Source: Seriola aureovittata (Eukaryota > Chordata > Actinopteri > Carangiformes > Carangidae). Taken from it: DNA of 64,000 bases. Position numbers and translations under genes: made by a program. The stretch is from contig NC_079368.1 of NCBI RefSeq assembly GCF_021018895.1, positions 5,952,501 to 6,016,500 of the forward strand. The letters run 5' to 3'. The notes under the pieces were generated by a model. That model saw nothing but the letters and a program-made list of their open reading frames with translations. It had not been told where the DNA came from and did no database searches. This document shows positions 22,560 to 33,970 of this stretch, one piece after another. Numbering within the stretch: the stretch's first letter is position 1; every line of letters begins with the position of its first letter.

Positions 22560-23390
22560 CATGATTTGGGATGAGAGCTTCCTTGGTCATAAAATCAGAC
22601 GTGCATAGATCAGACACTTTTTCTGGGTCTGATGATCAGCTTGCCAAACCTCAGCACTGCAAAATCACCTCTTCCCCAGGCAGCATGCAGCTCAGGTGTA
22701 TACCCCTTCTTTTTGCTTCTTGATAAGGTCAGAGTAGTCTTCATCGGTGTAAATCTGTGTTCCTTTACGTTTCTTAGCCTGTGATCATCTGCTTGTCCGT
22801 GTTGCGCAGGAGTTTTACTTCAATCTGTCTCGACCTGCTTTCATCAAACCTCTCCACTTTATGGGTCCGTTCTATTTTAATATTCTTCATAATCAGGCCC
22901 AATTTGTTACTTACTGTATCTTTTACTTAAGTCTCTGACATTTCCCAGTTTTCACCATTTTCATCAGAGACACCATTAGTTATGATGTTACTCCTCTGTG
23001 ATTGAGTTACCAAATAGTCCATCTTTTACTCAATCCCGCCAAGGATCTTGACAGATTTTGCCAGTTCATCCTTCAGTTGTTTTATTTTTTTTTTCATGAA
23101 CAAACTCTAGACTAGTCTTGAGTTCCTGTAACTGTCCGCTGTCTTATACTCAGAGATCATTTCAACACAAGATTTAAAAGTTCTTACTTTGCTGTTCCAG
23201 CAGTTCTCTTTAAAAGTCATTTTGCTGCTCTATCATAGCTCAAAGAGTTGTCACCAGCTCTTCCTCTGGATATCTCTGTTCTTTGGGTGGCAATTTGTCA
23301 AAGGCCTCAACTTCAGAAAGATAATCTCTTCAAAATCTCTCTTTGTGTGCTTCATCCACAGCTCTTTACTCTATAAAAGACTCAGATAAC
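22560..23390 (-). pseudogene. LINE ORF1-like protein remnant
   Basis: On the minus strand a Gln/Glu/Lys-rich, probably coiled-coil N-terminal part (with many stops) is followed by NIKIERTHKVERFDESRS, RQIEVKLLRNTDKQM, GTQIYTDEDYSDLIKK and GDFAVLRFGKLIIRP. This matches the RNA-binding C-terminal part of LINE ORF1 proteins (the 'IERAHRV...VKLL...D...I...NEDFS' pattern). At least two frameshifts lie within the conserved part. The call is by motif; no search was possible. Confidence 0.72.
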
Positions 23391-23400
23391 TGTGTTTGAC

Positions 23401-23703
23401 TCACATAACATGAGGATTTGATTAAGAAAATAATTCTGAGTATCTTAAAAATTGCATAATAATCCGAGTGAAAAATATGTGATCACTGGACCAGCAACAG
23501 GAATAGGAAACAAGTCACGAGTGTTCAAGCCCAACCTCATGTGAGGACACAAGATTGCAAATATTTTTTTCATTGCTTGATTAGAGGAATAGGTTGACAT
23601 TTGGGATATATGCTTCCAGGGTTTATGCTAAATTATGCTGATTGATGCTGGCTGTTGCATCATATGTACTGCACAGATAACAGAGTGGTATCGATGTTCT
23701 CAT
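23401..23703. other. Single-copy DNA, nothing recognised
   Basis: A short spacer between the LINE and the family A MITE. Confidence 0.5.
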
Positions 23704-24588
23704 TTAAAGGTCCGGTATTTTACATTTTTCCCCTGTTTATTAGAAGTGTTGATCCATAAGAAGATATATTTGTGGTTTTAAAACCATCTCAATACAGTTT
23801 TACATCTCCTCTCTCAGGCTTCTCTCTGAAGCTCTAGTAACAACAGCTCGGTGGCTGACTAGCTGATTGTTTTCTGAGTGATCCAAAGATATAGCAGATT
23901 TCAGGTAAACACTTAGAGTAACCAATTCCTGTAAGGTTGGATGGTGGGTCCAGGTGGGCAGGGCTTGGGGCATGGCTGAGGGTGGTGACTGCTATGTTGT
24001 GACATCACAAAGTTACAGAAGTCCTGACGGCTGGTTTCTGAATACAGACTGTGTGCATTTCTCTGTGGACTGAGTAATAATATAGAACTTAGACCTGCTT
24101 TATAATCAAAGAACACATGTGTCACGGGTTTTGAGGTAAGTAGGACCCAAATGAAGCCAACACATTGGGATGGTGCAGACAGGTTCATTTAACACGAGAT
24201 CCAGAGAACAACAGAGAGACAACAGGGATAAACAGAAAGAAAACAGACAACATGAACAGACTAAGGGTAAAGCAGACATTAACAGACTGAGGACAACCAG
24301 ACGTGAACAGAACTGTGACTAACCAGACATGAACCAATGAGGACAAACCCAGAAATCAACAGACGAACCGACACAGACAAAGGGGAGCACAAAGACTATA
24401 TAGACAAGGGAGGCAAGGGTGATTGAACACAGGTGAAACACATTAGGGCGGGGCAGACAATCACCACACAACAAGACCAAGACAGGAAGCAAAACACTGA
24501 GTCCAAAAAAAGTCAGAAAAACCAAAACCCTGGAGCCTCGAGGCTGAGACCATGACAACATGGACATTACCCAACATGGGACCTTTAA
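23704..24588. mobile_element. TTAA-type MITE family A, copy 1, split by an insertion
   Basis: The two ends are perfect 10-bp inverted repeats, TTAAAGGTCC (23704-23713) and GGACCTTTAA (24579-24588), each including the TTAA expected of piggyBac-type insertion. The body aligns in reverse orientation with 28983-29509, sharing blocks such as 'gaagtgttgatccataaga', 'tgtgacatcacaaagttac' and 'gacctgcttt'. A 438-bp LTR-like element (24120-24557) interrupts it. Removing that insert and one ACATG leaves about 442 bp. There is no coding capacity. Confidence 0.88.
24120..24557 (-). mobile_element. Probable solo LTR nested in MITE A
   Basis: The insert starts TGTCACGGG and ends ACCATGACA, so it has TG...CA ends and a short imperfect terminal inversion. 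It is flanked by a 5-bp duplication, ACATG (24115-24119 and 24558-24562). Read on the minus strand it has a TATA-like 'gtctatatag' followed by a region dominated by GTCTG/TGTT words. It ends near 'tgttaaatgaacctgtctgc' and 'catttgggtcctac', a layout I recall from fish Gypsy-type LTRs. No internal retroelement sequence is attached, so it is a solo LTR if the call is right. A DNA MITE with 5-bp duplications is the alternative. Confidence 0.65.
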
Positions 24589-26204
24589 CTCTTGGCAAAA
24601 GCAAATAAGCAAATTTCCCAAACTACTCGTTTAATTTGTACATTATTTTTTTTACCAACAGTCCAAAACTTAAAGATTTTGCATTTACTCTCATGGAACA
24701 CAAACAAAACCAATAAAAATTCACAGTTGAGAAGCAGGAACCAGAGAAGTTCTGCTTAAAAAATATTGAAGTGTTACCAAGTGATTCTGCCACAGGTTGA
24801 GCAGCACACCGAGTGATTAGTCACTGGACTTCAACATGTAAGTGGAGTTCAACTGCCAAACTTGTAATACTTTGTCTCACAGTTTTCACCAGTATAATAC
24901 AGTATATGCAGTCAAATTCACATAAAACTAGATGACTAACAAAGCAACAGCAGAGTTAGGCCACAGATGGCAGGAAAAGGAAAGGTCTATTAAGGAAGAG
25001 GCGCTGAAAACAGTCAGGAAATAATTGAATGTAACAGATGAACCCAGAGGTAAAGAGAGAACAACCGTGTGTTTGATGGAGAGACGATGCTGGGAAGATG
25101 AAAAAGACAGAAGGCAATGGAGACAGACAATAATGCTGGTGTATGTGAGGAGAGAGTAGGGCAATAAAGACCAAACGTCTGTCTCCAGTTGACACAATAA
25201 AAGGAGGATTAAAAAAAAGAAAAACGATTTTTACGAGCCTGAAAGAGACAGAAAAATAGATGGAATGAGACAGACAGAAAAGCCCAGAGGACAGAAACCA
25301 AATGCCCAGTTCTGCCGGCATGGCGTCGACTCCAGCGAAGACTCTCTGTTTCAACAGTTATGTGATGAGGCAGAAGGAGGGAAGGAGAGATGTATGGAAG
25401 GTAGAAAGAGAGAGACGGAAGGAGAGACAAAGATGTAGCAGTGGTTTCAGCAAGAACAAGGCTAAAAGAGATGGTGAGAAATGTTAAGGGAGACAGGCTA
25501 AGAGCAAATAGACAGGTTAAGTGAGGGACTTTGAGAGAGAGAGAGGCAGAGTGTGTGGCAGGTTCGGAGACAGCCAGAAAGAGAGATGGAGAGAAGTTAA
25601 GCGCAAAGTCTCCCCATTACAGAGGAGCTCTTTGTGCCTGCAAGAGCTGGAGAGGAGCGTCCTGTCACAGGAGCCAACGTACCGGAGGATTCTGAGGCAT
25701 CTCGTTTTCTCAAATTCAGCATGAGAGCAATTGCCAGTGCATGTGAGTGTGACCAACTAATTTTTTAGAAGCAGAGACAGACTGGCACAATCCTGGCGCT
25801 GCAGTGTGGAGAAAAGGATGAATACGGCATGTGGAGTCAGCGTGAGCTTCAATAAAGTCCAATCACATCAGTACCTGTCATCCCCTTTAACAGCAGAAGT
25901 TAAGATGTTCATCTGAACAATCCAGAGTGTTGAAAAGACAGATATCCCTTTGTGATTTGAAATATGTGCTAGACTGACTGAAATGATGGTTTTAGTAATT
26001 CTTCAAGATTAGGAAACAGCTATAACTTGTGTGTATGTGTTCTCAGCTTAACAGAGTATTAAGAAGAACTGAGGCCCATGATGTTTCCCTCACAACTGTT
26101 GAGATGGACAATGGGAGTTTATGGGAATGTTGTCAGACTTGCAAGTTGTAAATAATAAAATAGATCTGATGATGGTGATAGATGAAAAGTTAAGGGATCA
26201 CTAA
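24589..26204. other. Single-copy DNA with purine-rich stretches
   Basis: GA/GGA-rich text fills about 25360-25600. The open frames on both strands there are compositional. No gene is recognised. Confidence 0.55.
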
Positions 26205-26495
26205 AGTTACTGCAATTCATCCTGAGGGGGATAATTCACGTAGAACCACTAACGTCAACCTCATGGCAGCCTCAGAGCAAAGCTCAGGGGATCATCAAAG
26301 GCATTAGAATACATCATCTGGGATCCCTGAACGTACAGTAATTATTGAGATATTTCACTGGATATGTGCAAACTTTAACCTGCTGGTAGTACGACATGAA
26401 AGGGAATTGGGATTCAGCTTCCAGGGATCATGAATGTCTGTACAGTTTCATATAATCCACCCAATAGTTGTTCAGATATCTCCCACTGGATTAGA
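26205..26495 (-). repeat. Dispersed repeat E fragment
   Basis: In minus orientation this fragment has 'gatcatgaatgtctgtaca' and 'ccacccaatagttgttcaga', and 'gagatatttcactgg' appears earlier. These are hallmarks of repeat E (target phrase 'caacaactattggatgga' on the other strand). It directly abuts the L2 LINE. Confidence 0.7.
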
Positions 26496-26499
26496 CAAG

Positions 26500-27395
26500 T
26501 AAAGACTGAGCTCCTGGCCAATCATTCCCTACATCACACCCAACCGACCTTGGCTAGAGATGAAGAAGCGACCTTACGAGAAACCTGAGTGTAATATTTG
26601 ATGACCAGTTCTCCTTCTCTGACCATGTTACATCCGTCTTCCAGTTGTGCTGCTTTGCACTATACAGCATAAAATATAACATGACATAAAAATCAGGCCT
26701 TACCTGACTCAGTATGCCATCTAGCTCTTGCTCCAGGCCATGGTTATGTCCCGCCTCGACCACAGCAGTGCCCCTCTGGCGGGCCTCCTGCATGCACAGT
26801 GAAACCTTTACAGATGGTCCAGAATGTGGCAGCCCATTGTTAAAGGCGCATGTCATTCCGCTACTCATTGACTTACACTGGCTACCCATGGCTGCTTGTA
26901 TCAAATCAAATCAAATCAAAGTCACTAATCCTGCCTTCAGAGTGACTTCTGGGTTAGCACCCATCTACTTGAACTGGATCATACAGCCTTATGCTCCTTC
27001 TCAGCCACTGTGTTCCTCCAAAGAAAGCCGTCGGGCATTAGCATCCCTGAACACAAGACAATCTCAGTCTGTCTCTCAGACTGTTCTGGTCTGTGGTTTC
27101 CTGATGGTGGAACAAGCTACCAAAGTCTATCAGAGCAGGAGCGTCCCTATCTTTCTTCAAGAATCTGTTGAAGACTCCTCTCTTCTGAGAGCACCTCCTC
27201 TCCTAACAACCTAGCACCCTAACTAGCACTTTCAGTGCACTCCTTTACCTGATCTCCTGCACTTATTGCATAGATGTACTACTTTGAACTTACATCAAGG
27301 TCTCCTATTGCACTGAAGCTTTAGTGATGTCCCTCATTTGTAAATCGCTTTGGATAAAAGCGCCTGCCAAATGAGTAAATGTAATGTAATGTAAA
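26500..27395 (+). mobile_element. L2/Maui-like LINE 3' portion
   Basis: Pieces of ORF2 appear in several frames in the right order. They include SVIFDDQFSFSDHVTSVF (fits 'V-FDDQLSF-DHV--V'), then the SRLD-like region, 'LLIDLHWLPMAACIK', 'YAPSQPLCSSKESRRALAS' and LSQTV. The sequence ends with 'aaatcgctttggataaaag' and 'cgcctgccaaatgagtaaa', then (ATGTA)n, the well-known tail of fish L2-clade LINEs. A short TCAAA-type run (26898-26920) interrupts the frame. Frameshifts and stops show it is inactive, and the 5' part is missing. Confidence 0.88.
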
Positions 27396-27670
27396 GTGAC
27401 TGACATGTCCCTCTGTAGAGCCACACCAATGGCTTTTCTCTATAAATCTATAAAGTGATTTAGATAATAGTGATCAGTTACATATGATGACAGATGTCTA
27501 CATGCACACAATAATCCCTACTACTGCAGAAAAGCCACATTTTCCATATTAGCATGATGAGAGAAATCCCTTTAATAATCCAGTTGAGATGGAAGTATTA
27601 TTTGATTTTTCAGAGGTAATGATGTTTGGTGACTTGATTAAAGTTAATAAGTCTTGACATCTTTGAAGTT

Positions 27671-28027
27671 CGGGCTGCACGGTGGGGCAGTGGTTAGCGC
27701 TGTCGCCTCACAGCAAGAAGGTTCTGGGTTCGAGTCCCGGCTCGGCCGTGGGATCTTTCTGTGTGGAGTTTGCATGTTCTCCCCGTGCAAGTGTGGGTTC
27801 TCTCCGGGTACTCCGGCTTCCTCTCACAGTCCAAAGACATGCAACATGGGGACTAGGCTAATTGGATACTCTAGATTGACCATAGGTGTGGCTGTGAGTG
27901 TGAATGGTTGTCTGTCTCTATGTGTTTGCCCTGCGATGGACTGGCGACCTGTCCCCGCCTCTCGCCCGGCTCCAGCTCCAGCCCCCCCGCAACCCTACTA
28001 GAGGATAAGCGGGAGAAAATGAAATGA
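27671..28027 (+). mobile_element. tRNA-derived SINE (DANA/mermaid-like) with perfect 12-bp TSD
   Basis: The 357-bp unit starts with a tRNA-like head (cggtggggcagtggttagcg) containing RNA polymerase III A and B boxes. It continues with 'tgtggagtttgcatgttctc' and 'ctccggcttcctctcacag', then 'agtccaaagacatgcaac', and later 'ctgcgatggactggcgacct'. It ends in an A/ATGA-rich tail. This is the tRNA-headed SINE type widespread in teleosts. It is flanked by the perfect direct repeat ATCTTTGAAGTT (27659-27670 and 28028-28039). The intact duplication and promoter suggest a fairly recent retrotransposition. It is not a functional tRNA gene. Confidence 0.93.
27683..27737 (+). promoter_or_regulatory. Pol III A and B boxes of the SINE
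   Basis: A box: TGGGGCAGTGG at 27683-27693 (one mismatch to the tRNA consensus). B box: GGTTCGAGTCC at 27727-27737 (perfect match to GGTTCGANTCC). The 33-nt gap is normal for tRNA-type internal promoters. Confidence 0.9.
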
Positions 28028-28039
28028 ATCTTTGAAGTT

Positions 28040-28982
28040 GCTCTGAGCATCAGGAGGATGCCTGATACGCTCCAGAAGATTTAACTGCGAAAACCTGCAA
28101 ATTGTACAAAAGAGTCGTGTTTTGATAGATGTTGGTACCATTTCAGAACATTAATACAAAAACATGCTGACCATTCTTTACAGCAGATCAAACATGCATC
28201 ACAACAAGTGCAAATGCAATAAATATGGGCTTGCACCCAAAAACAGCAGTATTAGCATTATCACTAGCACAGATTTAGAGGCCTACTGTAAATGGCCATC
28301 ACTGTGGATGTGTGCTCATGAATGGGCTGGCGAGCCACCCCAACCTCCACCACAGAAAATTCACAACTAATCCAATTCCAAGCAATTAAATGAAAATATA
28401 GGATTATTCCACTCAAGGTGTACTGCAGCATCCCCCGCCATCATAACCTCACTGAAACAACCTTAGTCAAGTGTCTGGAAACGCTGACACAGGCAGAGTA
28501 TAGACAGTCACAGATAGACGCTCTCATCAGCACATACACACACACTTTAGGAAATAAGCCATACAAAAAAAACAAAAAAACAAACAAAGCACTTTCAAAC
28601 ACATGCACACATTCATTTGGTACACGCACACACACATTTGTTCATTCAGCAGTTTAAAGCAAACCATTAGTCGCTCAATCAGGCAGACCCCACAAGGGAG
28701 AGAGAGCTAATTAACGGCCGTATCGAAACGCCAAGCCTCGCACTTTATCAAGGATTCGGGAAACACGATGGGCCTTCAAAATGCCATATTGTTCTCTCAC
28801 TCTCTGCCTGCCTGTCAGTCTCTCGCTCTCTGTGTCTTTCCCCATCGACCTGATAAAACATTTTCAATTGCAAACAATATAAAATGGAAAATATTAAAAA
28901 AACACTCAGACTGGCTGTTACAAATTGATTGTGAATGTTAAATAGCCAGGATGTAAAGTTTAATAAAGTTTAAGTTAGGTAA
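28040..28982. other. Single-copy DNA, nothing recognised
   Basis: No gene. An A-rich AAAC stretch lies at about 28564-28590. The part at 28690-28760 is less repetitive than its surroundings. Confidence 0.5.
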
Positions 28983-29509
28983 TTAACAGTCCCATATTGT
29001 ATAAAGTGATATTTCCATCTCTTACTTGATCAAAAAGCAGGTCTAGGTTCTATATTAATACTGTGAAAGTATCAAACTCTCAGTCCACAGAGAAATGCAC
29101 AAAGCCTGTGTTCAGAAACTGAGCCTTAAAACCAGTCGTCAAGACCTCTGTAACTTTGTGATGTCACAACAAAGCAGTCACTGCTCTCAGCCATGCCCCA
29201 AGCCCCGCCCACCTGGACCCACCATCCAGTCTTGCAGGATTTGGTTTCTCTGAGCTTTATCTGAAATATGTCGTATGTTTATGCGATCACTCAGAAAAAG
29301 TCAGCCAATCAGAGGAGAGGCTCAGAGCCTCCTCTCTTCTGATTGGCTCACCGACCTGTTGTTACTAGAGCTCCAGAGAGAAGCCTGAGAGAGGAGATGT
29401 AAAACTAAACTGAGATGTTTTTTGCTTCTTATAACCACAAATATATCTTCTTATGGATATTAACACTTCAAATAAAACACGGGAAAAGTGTCAAATATGG
29501 GACCTATGG
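28983..29509. mobile_element. TTAA-type MITE family A, copy 2 (inverted relative to copy 1)
   Basis: The left end reads TTAACAGTCCCATATT and the right end 'aaatatgggaccta', so the TTAA is kept only on the left. The body is the reverse complement of copy 1 with moderate divergence. It also contains an extra palindrome absent from copy 1: arms 29303-29320 and 29331-29348 (18 bp, one mismatch, AGCCAATCAGA...GAGAGG) around a 10-base loop. Confidence 0.85.
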
Positions 29510-32449
29510 AATGTGTTGAGAATACTGTAAACTAAAATCATATAAACTTTGATGTGTTTGATTTTGTGTTGGAGGTTCTGTAACAATGAGAATAGAAATG
29601 CCATGAATTAATTATATATGAGCCACGTAGCAATGGTGAGGTGGTGGTGATGATGGTACTACAATGGACAAGCAAGCATCAATTTGGCTGAACACCAATT
29701 ATTTGAGGGGCACAAATTAAATGTTAATTAATGGTTTATAAATTAGGGAATAATGCTAAATAATAAATGAGCATTTTAATTGTACATTTCTCAACAGCAT
29801 TTGATTTGTAATACTACCCGTTCAACAATGGGGCTAACAACTGGTCCTAGAGCAGATGATCATGTAGCTATGTGTCTGCTATATGCTAACAGGTTGGCTA
29901 TTACAACTTGATGAGGTTTCATATCAGACTTCAGTTCCTGTGAGTTTGTTTCATTGGTCAAAAATAGATTAATGCCAAAAAGAAAAACAGTACCATAAAA
30001 AGCATGTGCAACTGTGCAACCATAAACTATTATTACTACAGAGCCAAAGTCTCACCACACTTCAACAAATAGAACTTTGCCACTATGGTAGTAGATGTAG
30101 ATATTAGAGGATGGATACTTGAGAGACAGTAATAGGTGGCTGGAGTCACTCTCATTTTTGTGGCGTGTGGACAGAAAATCCCAGAAAGGCCAATTAAAAA
30201 ACCCTCTATGAAAATGAGAGTGTTTTGGAGAGGAGGCTTGACTATGCCCTCCTACAGTTGCTTTTTAAAGGTCAAAATATGAATCATTTGTAAATGTGTG
30301 TTACAATAGATGATGTAGTTTGTTCAGGAGGCTGTACAGCCTCTTGTAGCTGCTGGATAATATGACTGACTTGTTGTTCTTCATCCTTGTCATTATTATG
30401 AGGATGTCTTCACCCCGCCATGGATTTAACCACCTGGCTGAGGGCTCATCTAGAAGGAAGTGCTTGATAAAAAGCTTATTCCCCAGTGCAATAAGCATTT
30501 TAGGTAATGCACATCCTGTGTGCACTCAATTGTTTTTTCTGTAACTATTTTATTTATTGCTATAATTACTGTACAGTGTGTGTTAATAAGAGGACAATTT
30601 ACAGACAAACCATGCAATTCTTTTTCTTCTTTCAATAACAACAAAATGCATTTATAGACCTGAAAAGCATGTCCTCTTAAATTAAAGCAATCACATTTTG
30701 TCTAACAGGCTGGAATATTATGTATAAAAAATAATCAATGTATGCATTTAGCTTCTGGTCAAGATTATCATTTTTTTGTTTATGAAAATCTCAGTGAGCA
30801 GACAATGAAGTGGTTTGAGAGATTTCAGCCATAAATCACCAGCAACTGAATCGTGATAAACAACATTAATGATCATGACTTATCTCTGTTGGCTCTTCAA
30901 ATCCAGCTACACTCTGAAGGCTCCACCTGTGCAGGTCAGACAGAAAGAGAATGGCCTGAAACTAAATAGATGCAACATTTAGCAAAGATTAATATGAATA
31001 TGTTCACGCTGCCACATTTTACACAACTACAGCCATTACTCTCACCTCACAGCTACGACAAAGGCTCACGATTCTATATGGCTCTGCACTGTATGTGCTT
31101 ATTGATTGGGAAATCACTGATCCTATAGAGCATCTGCACCTGCAATGTCCCTGAGTCAACTTTAGTTCATTTTTTCTATCAACCAGTGCATATTTCACAA
31201 CGTACTGGTTCAGAGAGAATGAGCCTCTAATTAGGGCGCAGGAGTTATTTGCAGAGCCCACTTGAAGATTCTTTCGGAGACGGGAGTTTCTCAGCAGGAG
31301 TTAGTTGAGATTTGTGCAGTGTACTGCACAGCAACTCCTTGTCACGTTGCTCTTATGATAAACTCTGCATGCACATCATTCCTACATAGCATCAAATCAA
31401 ACCTTTGTAAAGTGTTTCCAAGTCCCAGCACCAAGAAATACTTATCAAACATATAAAATCAGGTCATTTCAGTTCAGGAGATAGGTGAATTCACACCCCT
31501 GGACCAATAGCAAGCTGTCTTGACAGTGTTGACCTTTGAGGAGACGGTGAGCTGGAGAATCCAAAGTGTAGCTTATTAGCTGTGTTGCACCATTTACTTT
31601 TACACCTCTTTTATTTGACCACTTTGCAGACAATCACGAGACAGGAGTCAATCATACATATCTTTTGATGTTAAACTTACTAAGCTAACAAGCTAACGAG
31701 ATTGCTAAGTGACCATTCTCAAGCCTTTATTTTCCCTCTTCAATAACTTTTCATAGGATGAGGGTGTGCAATGGTAAACAAAACACCAGGGGAAGTAAAC
31801 AGTACGTGACCAAACTTCCAGACCCACTTATTTTATGAGGACAAGTGAATGTCGCTCTGCTTTGCACTGGCTGTGAATGCTACAAAAGGGAGGTAAAAAT
31901 CAATACAATGGAAATGTTTTAGTCTGTGAGAAGAGTTTTGACATGAGCTGAATCCAGCACTCTTCAACTCGAAGCTGTCTGAATAAAGACCCAAGTTGAG
32001 GTTTTATTTTAGTTCTATTACTGTGCTTTAAATGCTTTTATCAGACTACATTGGTCCTGCATTTACGTAATGGTAGAGGCTGAGCCACCTGCTGCCTGCC
32101 ATGATTCAGAGTCTCGTGAAAATGAGTCAGAGCTACTTAGACTAACCAAAGACAGCTCCGCAGGGGAATACACACCACTGGGAAAATGGCCAGTAGAGCT
32201 AGAGTGCACCCATCAATGACAAAACAGGGAAGGACATCAAGTAGTATGCTTTCCAAAAGTTGTTTGGCTATATGGAAACAAAGATCAAGAGAATAGTTCA
32301 TCAAATATAATGTAAATTAGCATCAATATCAAATAAAATTTCTTTTCTAATGTCAACTTACTGTGATCCATTCATTTTCTTATTTGTTGTGATTATTTGT
32401 GGGATAAAGCTCCATGGAGACACAGTCACGGACTGAATGGATCTTTGAT
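29510..32449. other. AT-rich single-copy DNA, no gene seen
   Basis: No recognisable exon or repeat. The segment at about 31010-31270 is evenly mixed in composition and might be a conserved non-coding element, which cannot be tested here. A frame at 30362-30544 ending SLFPSAISILGN faintly resembles a LINE C-terminus but is too weak to call. Confidence 0.5.
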
Positions 32450-32690
32450 TTATGGAATTGGCATGGCCCACGTTTCCCACCTTTTCTTCCCAATGGACTC
32501 CTTAATTATATGTGACAGCCCAGACAAGATCTGTCTGTATGCTTCAGAGTTCATTTGGCTGCCATTATCAGTAACATCAGTAGGATCCACTGAGCCAGGT
32601 CCAGAGGTAGCCATGCATGCTGCAATCATGACGCTGCCTCCCAGATGCTTTACAGGTGAAGAGATGTGCTCTGCTGTTTCGATCCTCTTT
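32450..32690 (-). pseudogene. Tc1-like transposase fragment
   Basis: The minus-strand frame gives VKHLGGSVMIAACMATSGPGS, followed by DVTDNGSQMNSEAYRQILS and IKESIGKK. This is the middle of a Tc1/mariner transposase ('VKHGGGSVM-W-CMAASGTGSL-FIDDVT---S--MNSEVYR-ILS'), the part between the first and second catalytic aspartates. Neither catalytic Asp block (WSDE, DNDPKH) is recognisable around it. The frame is closed by a stop, and no terminal inverted repeats were found. It is a dead internal fragment. Confidence 0.8.
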
Positions 32691-33970
32691 TATTTGGCTC
32701 TGTTCTTGGTGCTGATGAAAGTCTTGTATCCTGCGGTGTAGCTGTGTACTTGTCCTATATTAATCCTTCTCCAATGGTGAACTATGACTGTTTCACCCTG
32801 GGAATCTGGAGTCTCATTCTATGTTTCACTCAGAGCTGAAATGTGGTTTTCTTGCCTCACCTGCTGCTATCTTTCTTGGATTTTATATTTCCAGCAGTTC
32901 TTTCATTTCCACAACACTCACTTGTTTTTTTTAAATGTCTAACTGCTTTTCTAAAAGTCTAATTGGAATTTTTAAATCTAATCTTCAAAATTATTTGTTC
33001 AACATCAAAGTCGGCTCTCTTGCTATAATCTTGGTTGATACCATCTTACTCAACAAGCAGGCTAAACCCGAACACAAGATATCCACAGCTTGTTTGTGCT
33101 TGCATAATTACTGCAGTATGGAACACCTGAGCCACTAAGCACACCTGTCCTCCAGTTGTCCCAACATTTATGATTACCTCAGACTGATGGACTGAACATA
33201 GCAAATAACACTGCTCCAATAGGGCTGTATACTGCCAGCATGAAAACATAATAATGAATTATAAACTGTGGGAAAAGAAGTGTGAATGAATATAAAGAAT
33301 ATATATATGTGTGTGTGTGTGTGTGTGACTATTGGTGAAATGACCCAAAGGCCCTCAACCCCCCTTCAACTTCCCCTGCCCTTCTCAGCTGCCACAACAT
33401 GACAGACAGACGCTGGGAACTGGGAGGAAGCTCATAATAAATACTCAGCGGATTTTCCCTGATGAGAGTAATTTGTCACTGACAGACTTCTGTGGGACGA
33501 CAAAAGGTCTGAGACACGCAATCTGCTGGGACGGTGATGATAGGGCAGGATGGGAGGGAGGAGGAAAGGAAGGAAGAGAAAGAGAGGGAGGAAGTGAGGT
33601 AATGTGTGTGTGTGCTTATCGCATCATGTTCTTGGATGACTTTCAAATGAGACCTTAACATTTCAGTCAGTGTAGAGTTCTTCTGTGCACTACAAGTGTT
33701 GCTGGAGTTTTGACCTCCTCAGACTTCTTCCATGCACCTGGGAGGTCGGTGACGTTGTGACAGACACCCTCACTCTGCTGTCACTCACACTTTGTCAGAG
33801 CAAGAAAGGGGAATGGAGGGAACTCCATCTGGCCACCTCTGCAGAAGTGAGCACGCGGTGGCTGTGCAGCGCTGCAGTTATCAGGAAAAATACCTTGACC
33901 TTCTTTGATTTTACATGATGTGGTTATTTACTTAACTTTCTTTTTCCCATTATAAGTCATTAATGCCAGG
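32691..33970. other. Single-copy DNA, no gene seen
   Basis: Sequence just right of the Tc1 fragment (to about 32760) may be its decayed upstream part. Nothing else is recognised. GA-rich text lies at 33550-33600. Confidence 0.5.
33301..33327. repeat. AT/GT compound microsatellite
   Basis: AT units are followed directly by about ten GT units. Confidence 0.9.

Larger units (their letters stand above)
21160..23400 (-). mobile_element. Decayed two-ORF LINE, minus strand
   Basis: Reading the minus strand from 23400 down gives an ORF1-like protein (23390-22560), then about 500 bp with nothing recognised (22550-22030), then a reverse transcriptase in pieces (22030-21160). The order and orientation fit one old LINE insertion that has lost its endonuclease region, much of the RT fingers/palm and its 3' end. 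The clade is uncertain. Confidence 0.72.

Noticed and set aside
27683..27737. tRNA gene
   Set aside because: The A and B boxes belong to a 357-bp SINE with its own target duplication; no full tRNA cloverleaf is present.
30300..30545. LINE ORF2 C-terminal (SLFPSAISILGN) remnant
   Set aside because: Only one short phrase resembles the LINE pattern; the rest gives no support.
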